A DNA stretch of 64,000 bases. Source: Pararoseomonas baculiformis (GTDB lineage: Bacteria; Pseudomonadota; Alphaproteobacteria; Acetobacterales; Acetobacteraceae). A program made the translations under genes and the position numbers. Under the pieces are notes generated by a model. That model had not been told where the DNA came from. It ran no database searches and saw nothing but the letters and a program-made list of their open reading frames with translations. Below, piece by piece: positions 34,920 to 43,692 of this stretch (the first letter of the stretch is position 1; every line of letters begins with the position of its first letter). The stretch lies in contig NZ_JAGIZB010000014.1 in NCBI RefSeq assembly GCF_017813395.1, positions 1 to 64,000 of the forward strand. The letters are read 5' to 3'.

Positions 34920-37900
34920 ATGCGCCTGCTTCGTCTCGCTGTCCTTTCGGCTTCGCTGCTTGGGGCGTCGCTTGTCGGGGCGCCACTGCTCGGGGCCGGG
35001 CCAGCCCTGGCGCAGGGCTTCGAACTGCCCGGCCTTTCGGCGGATAGCGGCCGCTACGCCTCGGGCCTGGCGCGCCGCTTTCCCGCCGGCGGGACGCCCG
35101 CCCAGCGCAGCCAGGCGGAGCAGCGTGCCCAGCAGGCCGAGGCAAGGGGCGACTGGCCCGCCGCCATTGCCGCCTGGGAGGAGCGCCTGGGCATGGGCAA
35201 TGCCCGGCCGGAGATGTGGCTCGCCCTCGGCCGCGCGGCGATGGCGCGCAGCCCGGCCGATCCCGGCAAGGCCCTCATGGCGGCGCAGCAAAACTTCAAC
35301 CTTGTGCCCGCGGGGGTGGAGGAGGTTCCCTCCCTCCGCCTGATGGCGGATGCGCTGCGCGCCCAGAACCGCTGGCCCCAGGCCATCCAGGCGCTGGAGG
35401 CCATGGCCGAGCGCATGCCGGCCGACCCCGCTATCCGCCAGGCCCTGGCCGATGCACGGCGCGAGGCGGGCATGCTGCTCCGCCGCGTGCAGACGGAGCC
35501 CGAGGCCGAGCCCGCCCGCGCCTGCCTCTCCTTCACCGTCGCCCCGCAGCGTGATGGCGGCTGGCAGCCCGAGGATTGGGTGCGCGCCGATCCGCCCCTG
35601 CCCGGAATGGCCGTGACGCGGGAAAGCGACCAGCTCTGCGTCGCCGGCCTGCCCTGGGGCCGGCGGACGCGGCTGGTGCTGCGCGCCGGCCTGCCGGGCG
35701 AGGGTGGCGCCAATCTCCGCGCCGACCTGCCGGTGGATGTTTCCATGCCGGATCGCGCGGCGACCATCGCCTTCGACCAGCGCGCCTTCATCCTGCCCCG
35801 CGGCGCGCCGCCCCGCGTCTCCGTCGGCACCATGAACATCGAGACGCTGTCTCTGCGCCTGGTGCGCGTCAGCGAGCGCAACCTCGTTCCGCTGACGCGC
35901 GACACGCGGCTGGGCGAGGAGCTGAACGGCTACCAGGCCGAGGACATCCCCGAGAGCCGGGGGCGCGTGGTCTGGGAGGGCAAGGCGGAGATCCCGCGCT
36001 TCCAGCGCAACGCCATGCAGCGCACCGTCCTGCCCCTGCCGGCGGAGCTGACGGGCTCCGGCCCCGGCCTGTTCGTGCTGCTCGCCCGAGACGCGCAGGA
36101 GGGCGAGAACCGCAACCGAAACACCGCCGCGTTGCCGATCATGGCCACCGATCTCGGCCTCACCGCCTGGCGAGGAAGCGAGGGCGTGGCGGTGCAGGCG
36201 CGCGGCCTGGGCGATGCGCGGCCGAAGCCCGGCGTGCGCGTCTCGCTCATGGCCCGCAACAACGACGTGCTGGCCGAAGCCGTGACCGGCGAGGACGGGC
36301 TGGCCCGCTTCGGCGGCCCGCTGCTGCGCGGGGAGGGGCCGGTCGCTCCCGTGGCGCTGCACGCCCAGCTCGGCGAGGACCTGGTCGCGCTCGACCTGGA
36401 GGCCGCCTCCTTCGACCTCTCCGACCGTGGCGTCACCGGACGCGCCTATCCCGGCCCGGTGGACGCCTTTCTCTGGCTCGACCGCGGCATCTACCGGCCC
36501 GGCGAGCAGGTGCGCCTGTCGCTCCTGCCGCGCGATGCCGCCGGGCGGGTGCTGGAACTGCCGGTTCGGCTGCGCCTGAAGCGTCCCAACGGGCAGGTGG
36601 CGCAGGAGGCGGTGCCGGAGCGCGGGCCGGAAGGGGTGGTGCTCTGGTCTCCGCAAATCTCCGCCGGGGCACCGGTGGGGGCCTGGACCATCGAGGCGCT
36701 GACCGACCCGAACCGCCCGCCGGTCGCCACCATCGCCTTCCAGGTGGAGGCCTTCGTGCCGGAGCGGCTGGAGGTGAAGCTCGGCCCAGCCCCGGGCCCG
36801 CTCACCGGCTCCGCCCCGCTTTCCGTGCCGGTGGAGACGCGCTTTCTCTACGGCGCGCCCGGCGCCGGGCTGTCCGGCAGCGCCGAGATGCGTCTGGCCG
36901 TGGACCCCGAGCCGTTCGAGCAATGGCGCGGCTGGCGCTTCGGCCTAGCTGAGGAGCCCTTCGATGGCGGCCTGCGCGAGTTCGAGATCGGCGGGACGGA
37001 TGAGGCGGGGAAGGGGGTGCTGGAACTCTCCCTCCCCAGCCTGCCCGATACCTCCCGCCCGCTGCGGGCCGAGCTGGTGGCCACCATGGCCGAGCCGGGC
37101 GGGCGCGGCAGCAAGGCCACCCTCACCATTCCCGTCCGCTCCGCCGAGCCCTTCATCGCCCTCCGCCCGGCCTTCCGCGACGGCAGCGTGGATGAAGGCG
37201 CCGAGGCCGCCATCGAGGCCGCGCTGGTCTCCCCATCCGGCGAGGCGCTCGCAGGCCGCCTGCGCGCCCGGCTGGTGCGGGAACGCCCGACCTGGCGCAT
37301 GGCCGTGATCGGGGGCCGGGCCCGCTACCAGACCGTGTGGCAGGACGAGCCGGTGGATGCCGCCGACCTCACCGTGGCGCCGGGCAGCCCGGCCCGCTTC
37401 GCCCGGCGCGTGGCCTTCGGCCGCTACCGGCTGGAGGTGACGCAACCCGGCGGGCTGGCCATCGCCTCCATCCGCTTCCGCGCGGGCTGGACCGGCTCGG
37501 ACGACCCGGTGGTGCCGGACAAGGTGGATGTCGCCGCCGACCGCCGCGCCTATGCACCGGGCCAGGCGGCGCGGCTTCGCATCACCCCGCCCTTCGCCGG
37601 CCGTGCCAGTCTGGCGGTGCTGACGGATCGCGTGGTCTCCGTGCGCGATATCGAGGTGCCCGAGGGCGGCACCGAGGTGGAAGTGCCGGTGGATGCGGCC
37701 TGGGGCCCCGGAGCCTGGGTGGCCGTCACCGTCTTCCGCCCCGGCGAGGCGCAGAGCCCGGGAGGCGCCGCCCCGCGCCGGGCGATCGGCCTCGCCTGGG
37801 TGGGGCTGGACCCCGCCGCACGCCGGCTGGAGGTGGCGCTGGAAGGGGAGGCGCTGCTGCGCCCGCGCCAGCGGGTGGAGGTGCCGGTGCGCGTGGCCAA

Positions 37901-40067
37901 TGCCTCCGGCCCGTCCTGGCTGACCCTGGCCGCGGTGGATGAGGGCATCCTGCGCCTGACCCGCTTCACCTCGCCCGACCCGGCGGGCCATTTCCTCGGG
38001 CGCCGGAAGCTGGGCCTGGACATCCGGGACGATTACGGCCGCCTGATCGCCCCGGCCGACGGCGAGCCCACCACCCTCCGCCAGGGCGGCGACAGCGACC
38101 TCGATACGGCCGGCGTGCAGCCGCCGCAGCGCATCGTCGCCCTCTTCTCGGGCGTGGTGGCGGTTGGGCCGGATGGCCGCGCGGTGGTGCCGCTGGAACT
38201 GCCGGAGTTCAACGGGGAGCTGCGGCTCATGGCGGTGGCCTGGTCCGGCGACCGCGTCGGCTCCGCCACCCGCTCCGTGACGGTGCGCGACCCCGTGGTG
38301 GCCGAGGCGCTGCTGCCCCGCTTCATGGCGCCAGGCGACGAGGCCCGGATGCCGGTCCTGCTCCATAACCTGGACCTGCCTGCGGGCGCCGTGGCGGCCT
38401 CCGTCTCCGTGGAGGGGCCGCTGGCGGTGGAGGGCGGCAACGCCCTGGGCGGCACGCTTGCCCAGGGTCAGCGCAGCTTGCCCGCGGCCACGCTGCGCGC
38501 CACCGGCGCGGGGGAGGGGATCGTGCGCCTCTCCGTCTCCGGCCCCGGCGGCTATGCGGCCACGCATGAGAGCCGGATGACCCTGCGCTCGCCGCGCCCG
38601 CTGGCGCGGGAGGTGGTCACGGCGTCCCTGGCACCGAATGCCGCCGCGCAGGTCGCGCCGGACCTCGCTCGCTTCTATGCGGGCACGGCCACGGTGCGCG
38701 GCACCTGGGGCCAGCCGGTGCGCTACGATCCGGCGGCGCTGATGCAGGTGAACCTCGATTTCCCCTTCGCCTGCGGGGAGCAGGCCGCCAGCCGCCTCCT
38801 GGCCCTGATCGGCTTCGAGGGCGAGGCGGAGCGCGAGCTGAAGATGCAGCGCTCCGTCGCGCAGATCCTGGACAAGCAGCGCTTCGACGGCAGCCTCGCC
38901 CTCTGGTCCGCCGGTGGGCCGCAGGACCGCTTCGTGACCGTCTACGGCGCCGAGGCGCTGCTGCGCGCGCGGGCCGCCGGTGTCACCGTTCCGGATGCCC
39001 CTCTGGAGGCGCTGCTCAGCACCATCCGCGAGGAGGCCGACACCTCCTATTACGACGAGCCCTTCGACAAGGCGGTGCAGGCCTATCGCCTGCATGTGCT
39101 GGCCATGGCCGGGCGCGCCCTGCCCGGCGCGGCCCGGCGCCTCTTCGAGATCCTGGACCAGCTGCCCACGCCGCTGGCCAAGGCGCAGCTCGGCGCGGCC
39201 TTCGCCCGCATGGGCGACGGTGCCAGGGCGGAGGAAGCCTTCGCCGCCGCCCTGGCCGCGCCCGGCCGGCGCCCCTGGTACCAGGATTACGGCAATGCCA
39301 CGCGGGACAGCCTCGCCGTGGCCCTGCTGCTGAAGGAGAGCGGGGTGCTTCCGGGGCGGCTGGCCGAGGCGCTGGGCCGCGTTCCCGGCGCGGAGCTCAC
39401 GCCCGAGACGGCCTCGACCCAGGAGGCGACCTGGGCGGTGCTGCTGGCCTCCTCCCTGGGCAGGGACGGGCGGCCCGTGCGGATCGCCCTTGCCGGGCGG
39501 AACCTGCCCCAGGCGCCAGTGGTGAGCGCGGTGCTGGACGGCCGGGCGGAGGTGCGGAACCTGGGCGACCGGGCTGTTCCCCAGGCCGTATCCGTCACCG
39601 GCCTGCCGGTGCAGCCCCCTGCCGCCGCACGCCAGGGCATGCGGATCACCCGCCGCTTCTTCAACCGCGACGGCACGCCGCTCAACCTCGACACGATCGC
39701 CCAGAACCAGGTCTTCCTCCTGCAGGTCGAAGCCCGGGCCGAGACGGGGGAGACACACCGGACCATGATCCAGCAGGGCCTGCCGGCAGGGTGGGAGATC
39801 GTCGGCCGCTTCCCCCAAGGGCAGGTGGACGGGATGCCCTTCCTGGGCGAGTTGTCGGAAGCCGAGGCCTTCCCGGCGCTGGATGACCGCTTCGCCGCCG
39901 CCGTGACCCTGACCCCGGAGCAGCCCCTGGCCCGCTTCGCCGTCCGGATCCGGGCGGTGACCGCCGGGCGCTTCGAACTGCCTGGGGCGGAGGTGCGGGA
40001 CATGTATCGCCCCGGCATCTTCGCGCGGCAGAACCCAGGGCGGGTCGCGGTGGCGCCCCTGCCATGA
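34920..40067 (+). CDS. Bacterial alpha-2-macroglobulin (YfhM/MagA-like)
   Basis: 1715 aa, the longest gene here. A signal peptide of ~30 residues ends near GPALAQG. An N-terminal TPR-like helical part (~50-180) follows, then a series of MG-type beta domains (the MG2 region includes AYPGPVDAFLWLDRGIYRPG) and a bait-like stretch. The thioester motif FACGEQAASRLLALIGFEG has C1285-G-E-Q. Helical thioester-domain repeats and a receptor-binding-like C-terminal domain follow. These periplasmic proteins trap attacking proteases through the thioester and usually act with PBP1C, encoded here ~6 kb downstream. The start gives the signal peptide; no lipobox cysteine is present. Confidence 0.93.
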   Translation: MRLLRLAVLSASLLGASLVGAPLLGAGPALAQGFELPGLSADSGRYASGLARRFPAGGTPAQRSQAEQRAQQAEARGDWPAAIAAWEERLGMGNARPEMWLALGRAAMARSPADPGKALMAAQQNFNLVPAGVEEVPSLRLMADALRAQNRWPQAIQALEAMAERMPADPAIRQALADARREAGMLLRRVQTEPEAEPARACLSFTVAPQRDGGWQPEDWVRADPPLPGMAVTRESDQLCVAGLPWGRRTRLVLRAGLPGEGGANLRADLPVDVSMPDRAATIAFDQRAFILPRGAPPRVSVGTMNIETLSLRLVRVSERNLVPLTRDTRLGEELNGYQAEDIPESRGRVVWEGKAEIPRFQRNAMQRTVLPLPAELTGSGPGLFVLLARDAQEGENRNRNTAALPIMATDLGLTAWRGSEGVAVQARGLGDARPKPGVRVSLMARNNDVLAEAVTGEDGLARFGGPLLRGEGPVAPVALHAQLGEDLVALDLEAASFDLSDRGVTGRAYPGPVDAFLWLDRGIYRPGEQVRLSLLPRDAAGRVLELPVRLRLKRPNGQVAQEAVPERGPEGVVLWSPQISAGAPVGAWTIEALTDPNRPPVATIAFQVEAFVPERLEVKLGPAPGPLTGSAPLSVPVETRFLYGAPGAGLSGSAEMRLAVDPEPFEQWRGWRFGLAEEPFDGGLREFEIGGTDEAGKGVLELSLPSLPDTSRPLRAELVATMAEPGGRGSKATLTIPVRSAEPFIALRPAFRDGSVDEGAEAAIEAALVSPSGEALAGRLRARLVRERPTWRMAVIGGRARYQTVWQDEPVDAADLTVAPGSPARFARRVAFGRYRLEVTQPGGLAIASIRFRAGWTGSDDPVVPDKVDVAADRRAYAPGQAARLRITPPFAGRASLAVLTDRVVSVRDIEVPEGGTEVEVPVDAAWGPGAWVAVTVFRPGEAQSPGGAAPRRAIGLAWVGLDPAARRLEVALEGEALLRPRQRVEVPVRVANASGPSWLTLAAVDEGILRLTRFTSPDPAGHFLGRRKLGLDIRDDYGRLIAPADGEPTTLRQGGDSDLDTAGVQPPQRIVALFSGVVAVGPDGRAVVPLELPEFNGELRLMAVAWSGDRVGSATRSVTVRDPVVAEALLPRFMAPGDEARMPVLLHNLDLPAGAVAASVSVEGPLAVEGGNALGGTLAQGQRSLPAATLRATGAGEGIVRLSVSGPGGYAATHESRMTLRSPRPLAREVVTASLAPNAAAQVAPDLARFYAGTATVRGTWGQPVRYDPAALMQVNLDFPFACGEQAASRLLALIGFEGEAERELKMQRSVAQILDKQRFDGSLALWSAGGPQDRFVTVYGAEALLRARAAGVTVPDAPLEALLSTIREEADTSYYDEPFDKAVQAYRLHVLAMAGRALPGAARRLFEILDQLPTPLAKAQLGAAFARMGDGARAEEAFAAALAAPGRRPWYQDYGNATRDSLAVALLLKESGVLPGRLAEALGRVPGAELTPETASTQEATWAVLLASSLGRDGRPVRIALAGRNLPQAPVVSAVLDGRAEVRNLGDRAVPQAVSVTGLPVQPPAAARQGMRITRRFFNRDGTPLNLDTIAQNQVFLLQVEARAETGETHRTMIQQGLPAGWEIVGRFPQGQVDGMPFLGELSEAEAFPALDDRFAAAVTLTPEQPLARFAVRIRAVTAGRFELPGAEVRDMYRPGIFARQNPGRVAVAPLP

Positions 40068-40187
40068 GGCCGCTTCCGTGACTCCTCGCTTCCTGCCGCG
40101 TTGCGCTCCGGTAAGCGGAAGGAGGGCGCCGCCCCCGGGGCAAGGAGGGGAGATCCTCTGAACCGCGCCTCCTTCCCGAAGGCATGT

Positions 40188-40213
40188 GCCGCCCCCGCGG
40201 ATGCGGGGGCGGC
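40188..40213 (+). promoter_or_regulatory. Perfect hairpin in the fructose PTS leader
   Basis: An 11-bp perfect stem GCCGCCCCCGC (40188-40198) and GCGGGGGCGGC (40203-40213) with the 4-base loop GGAT, ending a few bases before the GAGGAGG ribosome site and 19 bases before the ATG. No T run follows, so it is not a normal terminator. It may control translation of fruB or bind a regulator. No FruR/Cra-type site was found in the 40068-40231 gap. Confidence 0.6.
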
Positions 40214-40231
40214 GCGAGGAGGCAGGCGCGC

Positions 40232-42718
40232 ATGGTGGCGATCACCGATTCCCTCGTCCGGCTGGGGCTGACGGCCCGGGACAAGGAGGACGCCATCCGG
40301 CAGGCCGCCGCGATCCTGGCCGGGGAGGGCAGTGTCGATCCGGCCTATGGCGACAGCATGCTGGCGCGGGAGCGGCAGGTGCCGACCTATCTCGGCAGCG
40401 GGATCGCCATTCCCCACGGGCTGCGCGGGGATGCGGGCATGGTCCGCCGCACCGCCGTGGCCGTGGCCCAGTTCCCCGATGGCGTCGATTGGGGCGACGG
40501 GCAGACCGTGCATCTCGCCATCGGCATCGCGGCGCAATCCGACGAGCATGTGCAGGTCCTCGCCGCCCTGACGGGCGTGCTGCAGGAACCCGAACTGGCC
40601 GAGGCGCTGGGCCGCACCCGCGACAAGGGCGACATCCTGCGTGCCCTGGGCGGCGCTGCCGCGCCCGCAGCGCCATCGGCCCCGGCGGTGATGCCGGATG
40701 GGTATGATCACCGCCTCCCGGCCGAGATCACCGGCCATGCCGGCCTTCATGCCCGCCCGGCCACGGCCTTCGCCACCCTCGCAAGGAGCTTCGCGGCGGA
40801 GATCCTGGTCGGGCACGGCGGCAAGCTCGCGAACGGCAAGTCCATGGCCGCGCTGCTCACCCTCGGCGCCGAGCGCGGAACGGTGCTGGAGATCGGCGCC
40901 CGTGGCCCGGATGGCGCGCAGGCCGTGCGCGCCCTGGCCGATGCCGTGGCGTCCGGCCTGGGAGACGCGGACGAGCCCGAGCCGCCTGCCCCGGAGGCCC
41001 GCGCCGCGGCGGCCGTGCCCTATCGGGGCGCGGTGCGGCGCGGCGTCCCGGCTTCCCCAGGCCTCGCCATCGCCCGCACGCACCGCCTGCGCCATGCGGC
41101 GCCCGCCGCGTTGGAGGAAGCCCCGGCCGGCGACCCGGCCGAGGAGGCGAAGCGGCTGGAAGCGGCCCTGGCCCGCGCCCATGAGGAATTGCGGGCGCTG
41201 CAGGCCGAGGTCTCGGCCCGGTCCGGCTCCAAGCAGGCCGCGATCTTCCTCGCCCATCAGGAGATGGTGGACGACCCGGAGCTGGTCGGCGCAGCCCGCG
41301 CCCGGGTCGCGCAGGGCCTTTCCGCCTCCGCCGCCTGGCGGGCCGTGACCGATGCGCGGGCGCGGGAGATGGAATCCCTGAGCGACAAGCTCCTGGCCGA
41401 GCGCGGGCGCGATGTGCGGGATGTCGGTGCCCGTGTGGTCCGCATCCTGTCCGGCGCGCCGGAGGCCCCGGGGATCGTGCTGCCGGAGCATCCCGTGATC
41501 CTCCTGGCCGAGGATCTCGCCCCCTCCGACACGGCGGGGCTGGATGTGAAGCGCGTGCTCGGCCTCGCCACGGCGCTGGGCGGCCCGAACTCCCACACGG
41601 CCATCCTCGCCCGCGCCCTCGGACTGCCTGCCGTGGCCGGGCTGGGCGAAGCCATCCTGCAGATCCCCGACGGCACCGAGGCGGTGCTGGATGGCGATGG
41701 CGGCGTGCTGCTGCCGGAGCCGGATGAGCATGACCGCGCCCTGGCCGGGGCGGCCCGTACGGAGCGCCAGGCGGCCGATGCAGAGGCCCGCGCCGCCGCC
41801 TATCGCCCCGCCTTCACGCGGGACAATCACCGCTTGGAGACGGTGGCCAATATCGGCACCCCCGCCGAGGCAGCCGCCGCCGTGCAGGCAGGGGCGGAGG
41901 GGGTGGGCCTGCTGCGCACCGAGTTCCTGTTCCTGGACCGCGACTCCGCGCCGGATGAGGAGGAGCAGTTCCAGGCCCTGCACGCCATGACCGAGGCGCT
42001 GCGCGGCCTGCCCCTGATTGTGCGCACCCTGGATATCGGTGGTGACAAGGAACTGCCCTATCTGCGCCTCCCGCGTGAGGACAACCCGTTCCTCGGCATT
42101 CGTGGCCTGCGCCTTTGCCTGCAGCGCCCGGACCTGTTCGGGCCCCAGCTGCGCGCCATCGCCCGCGCGGCCCGCGCGGCGCCGGCCGGGGCGGTGAAGG
42201 TGATGTTCCCGATGGTGGCGAGCGTGGAGGAGTACCGCGAAGGCCGCGCGGCGCTGGAAGCGGTGCGGGCGGAACTTGGCGCACCACCCATGGAGGTCGG
42301 CATCATGGTGGAGGTGCCCTCCGTCGCCACCATGGCCGATGTGCTGGCGCGCGAGGTGGATTTCTTCTCCGTCGGCACGAATGACCTGACGCAATACGTT
42401 CTGGCGATGGACCGCATGCATCCCGCCCTCGCCACCAGGGCGGATGGGCTGCACCCCGCCGTGCTGCGCCTGATCGGGCAGGTGGTAAAGGCGGCCCATG
42501 CGGAGGGGAAATGGGTGGGCGTCTGCGGCAACCTGGCCGCGGAGCGCGCGGCCTGCGCCATCCTAGTCGGGCTCGGCGTCGATGAGTTGTCGGTCAGCCC
42601 GCCCTCGGTGCCCGAGCTGAAGGCGCGCATCCGCGGGCTGCGCCTGGCCGATGCGCGGCGCCTCGCGGAGCGTGCGCTGGCCTGCGGCACGGCGGCGGAG
42701 GTGAGGGCGCTGTCGTGA
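40232..42718 (+). CDS. fruB: Fructose PTS fusion protein EIIA-HPr-EI (FruB type)
   Basis: 828 aa, three PTS modules in one chain. EIIA-Fru at 1-148 has phospho-His H62 (GSGIAIPHGLRG). HPr at ~158-245 has H173 (GHAGLHARPATAFATL). Enzyme I at ~270-828 has H455 (GGPNSHTAILARALGLPAV), the PEP-binding ANIGTPAEAAAAVQAGAEGV and GLLRTEFLFLD, and the DLTQYVLAMDR motif. It carries phosphate from PEP to the membrane EIIBC FruA. Having its own Enzyme I and HPr makes the operon self-contained. GAGGAGG precedes the ATG; the stop overlaps fruK by 4 bases. Confidence 0.96.
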   Translation: MVAITDSLVRLGLTARDKEDAIRQAAAILAGEGSVDPAYGDSMLARERQVPTYLGSGIAIPHGLRGDAGMVRRTAVAVAQFPDGVDWGDGQTVHLAIGIAAQSDEHVQVLAALTGVLQEPELAEALGRTRDKGDILRALGGAAAPAAPSAPAVMPDGYDHRLPAEITGHAGLHARPATAFATLARSFAAEILVGHGGKLANGKSMAALLTLGAERGTVLEIGARGPDGAQAVRALADAVASGLGDADEPEPPAPEARAAAAVPYRGAVRRGVPASPGLAIARTHRLRHAAPAALEEAPAGDPAEEAKRLEAALARAHEELRALQAEVSARSGSKQAAIFLAHQEMVDDPELVGAARARVAQGLSASAAWRAVTDARAREMESLSDKLLAERGRDVRDVGARVVRILSGAPEAPGIVLPEHPVILLAEDLAPSDTAGLDVKRVLGLATALGGPNSHTAILARALGLPAVAGLGEAILQIPDGTEAVLDGDGGVLLPEPDEHDRALAGAARTERQAADAEARAAAYRPAFTRDNHRLETVANIGTPAEAAAAVQAGAEGVGLLRTEFLFLDRDSAPDEEEQFQALHAMTEALRGLPLIVRTLDIGGDKELPYLRLPREDNPFLGIRGLRLCLQRPDLFGPQLRAIARAARAAPAGAVKVMFPMVASVEEYREGRAALEAVRAELGAPPMEVGIMVEVPSVATMADVLAREVDFFSVGTNDLTQYVLAMDRMHPALATRADGLHPAVLRLIGQVVKAAHAEGKWVGVCGNLAAERAACAILVGLGVDELSVSPPSVPELKARIRGLRLADARRLAERALACGTAAEVRALS

Positions 42719-43665
42719 GATCCGTCGTCACCGTCACCCCCAATCCCGCGCTGGACCTGACCACGCGGCTGGAACTGCTGACCCCCGGCGCGGTGAACCG
42801 CGTGCGGGAGGCGCAGGAGGATCCGGGCGGGAAGGGCATCAATGTCGCGGGATTCCTGTCCTCCCAGGGCGCGCCCGTGCCGGTGGTGGCGACGGGCTGG
42901 CTGGGCGAGGCGAATGCGGCGGGCTTCCGCGCCTTCCTCTCCGCCAGCGGCATTGCCGACCGCTTCCTCCCGGTGCCCGGCAGCACGCGGACGAATGTGA
43001 AGATCGTCGAGGATGATGAGCGCGTCACCGACCTGAACTTCCCCGGCTTCGCCGTGGATGCGGCGGCGGAGGCGGCGCTGCTCCAGGCCCTGCGCGAAGC
43101 GGCGGCGGAGGCGGGCTGGGTGGCGCTTTGCGGCTCACTGCCGAAAGGCGCGTCGCCCGATCTCCATGCGCGCCTTCTTGCCGAAGCGCGGCGTGCGGGG
43201 GCGAAGGTGTTGCTCGATGCCTCCGGCGCGCCCTTCGCCGCCGGGCTCGCTGCAGGACCGGACTGCATCAAGCCCAATGGAGAGGAGCTGGGGGCGCTTC
43301 TCGGCGAGCGGATCGAAGGCGTCGCCGACGCGGTGGCTGCCATCGGCAAGGTGCAGGCGCGCGGCGTGCGCACGGTGATCGTCTCCCTCGGCGCGGAAGG
43401 CGCGGTCTTCGCGGAGGGCGACAAGCGCGTGCATGCGGTCGGCCGCCCGCGCGTGCTGCGCTCCACCGTGGGCGCGGGGGACGCGATGGTGGCGGGCTGG
43501 CTGATGGGCGGGCTGCGCGGGCTGGACCTGGCGGAACGGGCGAGGCTGGCCACGGCCTTCTCCCTCGGCGCGCTCTCGACATTCGGGCCGCGCCTGCCGG
43601 ATGCGGCCGAGATCGCGTCGCTCGCGAATGCCGTCGAGGTCGAGGCGCTGCCGGATGCGGCCTGA
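42715..43665 (+). CDS. fruK: 1-phosphofructokinase
   Basis: 316 aa from GTG 42715. PfkB/tagatose-6-phosphate kinase family. The N-terminal VTVTPNPALDLTTRL and GGKGINVAGFLSSQG are the FruK/PfkB-type starts. KPNGEELGALLG, then STVGAGDAMVAGWLMGGLRG carries the catalytic Asp (GAGD). It phosphorylates fructose 1-phosphate, the product of FruA, to fructose 1,6-bisphosphate. Coupled to fruB; fruA follows after 27 bases. Confidence 0.95.
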   Translation: MRSVVTVTPNPALDLTTRLELLTPGAVNRVREAQEDPGGKGINVAGFLSSQGAPVPVVATGWLGEANAAGFRAFLSASGIADRFLPVPGSTRTNVKIVEDDERVTDLNFPGFAVDAAAEAALLQALREAAAEAGWVALCGSLPKGASPDLHARLLAEARRAGAKVLLDASGAPFAAGLAAGPDCIKPNGEELGALLGERIEGVADAVAAIGKVQARGVRTVIVSLGAEGAVFAEGDKRVHAVGRPRVLRSTVGAGDAMVAGWLMGGLRGLDLAERARLATAFSLGALSTFGPRLPDAAEIASLANAVEVEALPDAA

Positions 43666-43692
43666 GATGCGGGGCAAGGAGAAGAACGAGAG

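Noticed and set aside
33837-36923. A 1028-codon minus-strand frame opposite the beta-lactamase and macroglobulin genes
   Set aside because: Both plus-strand genes have complete family motifs; the antisense protein is low-complexity and matches nothing.
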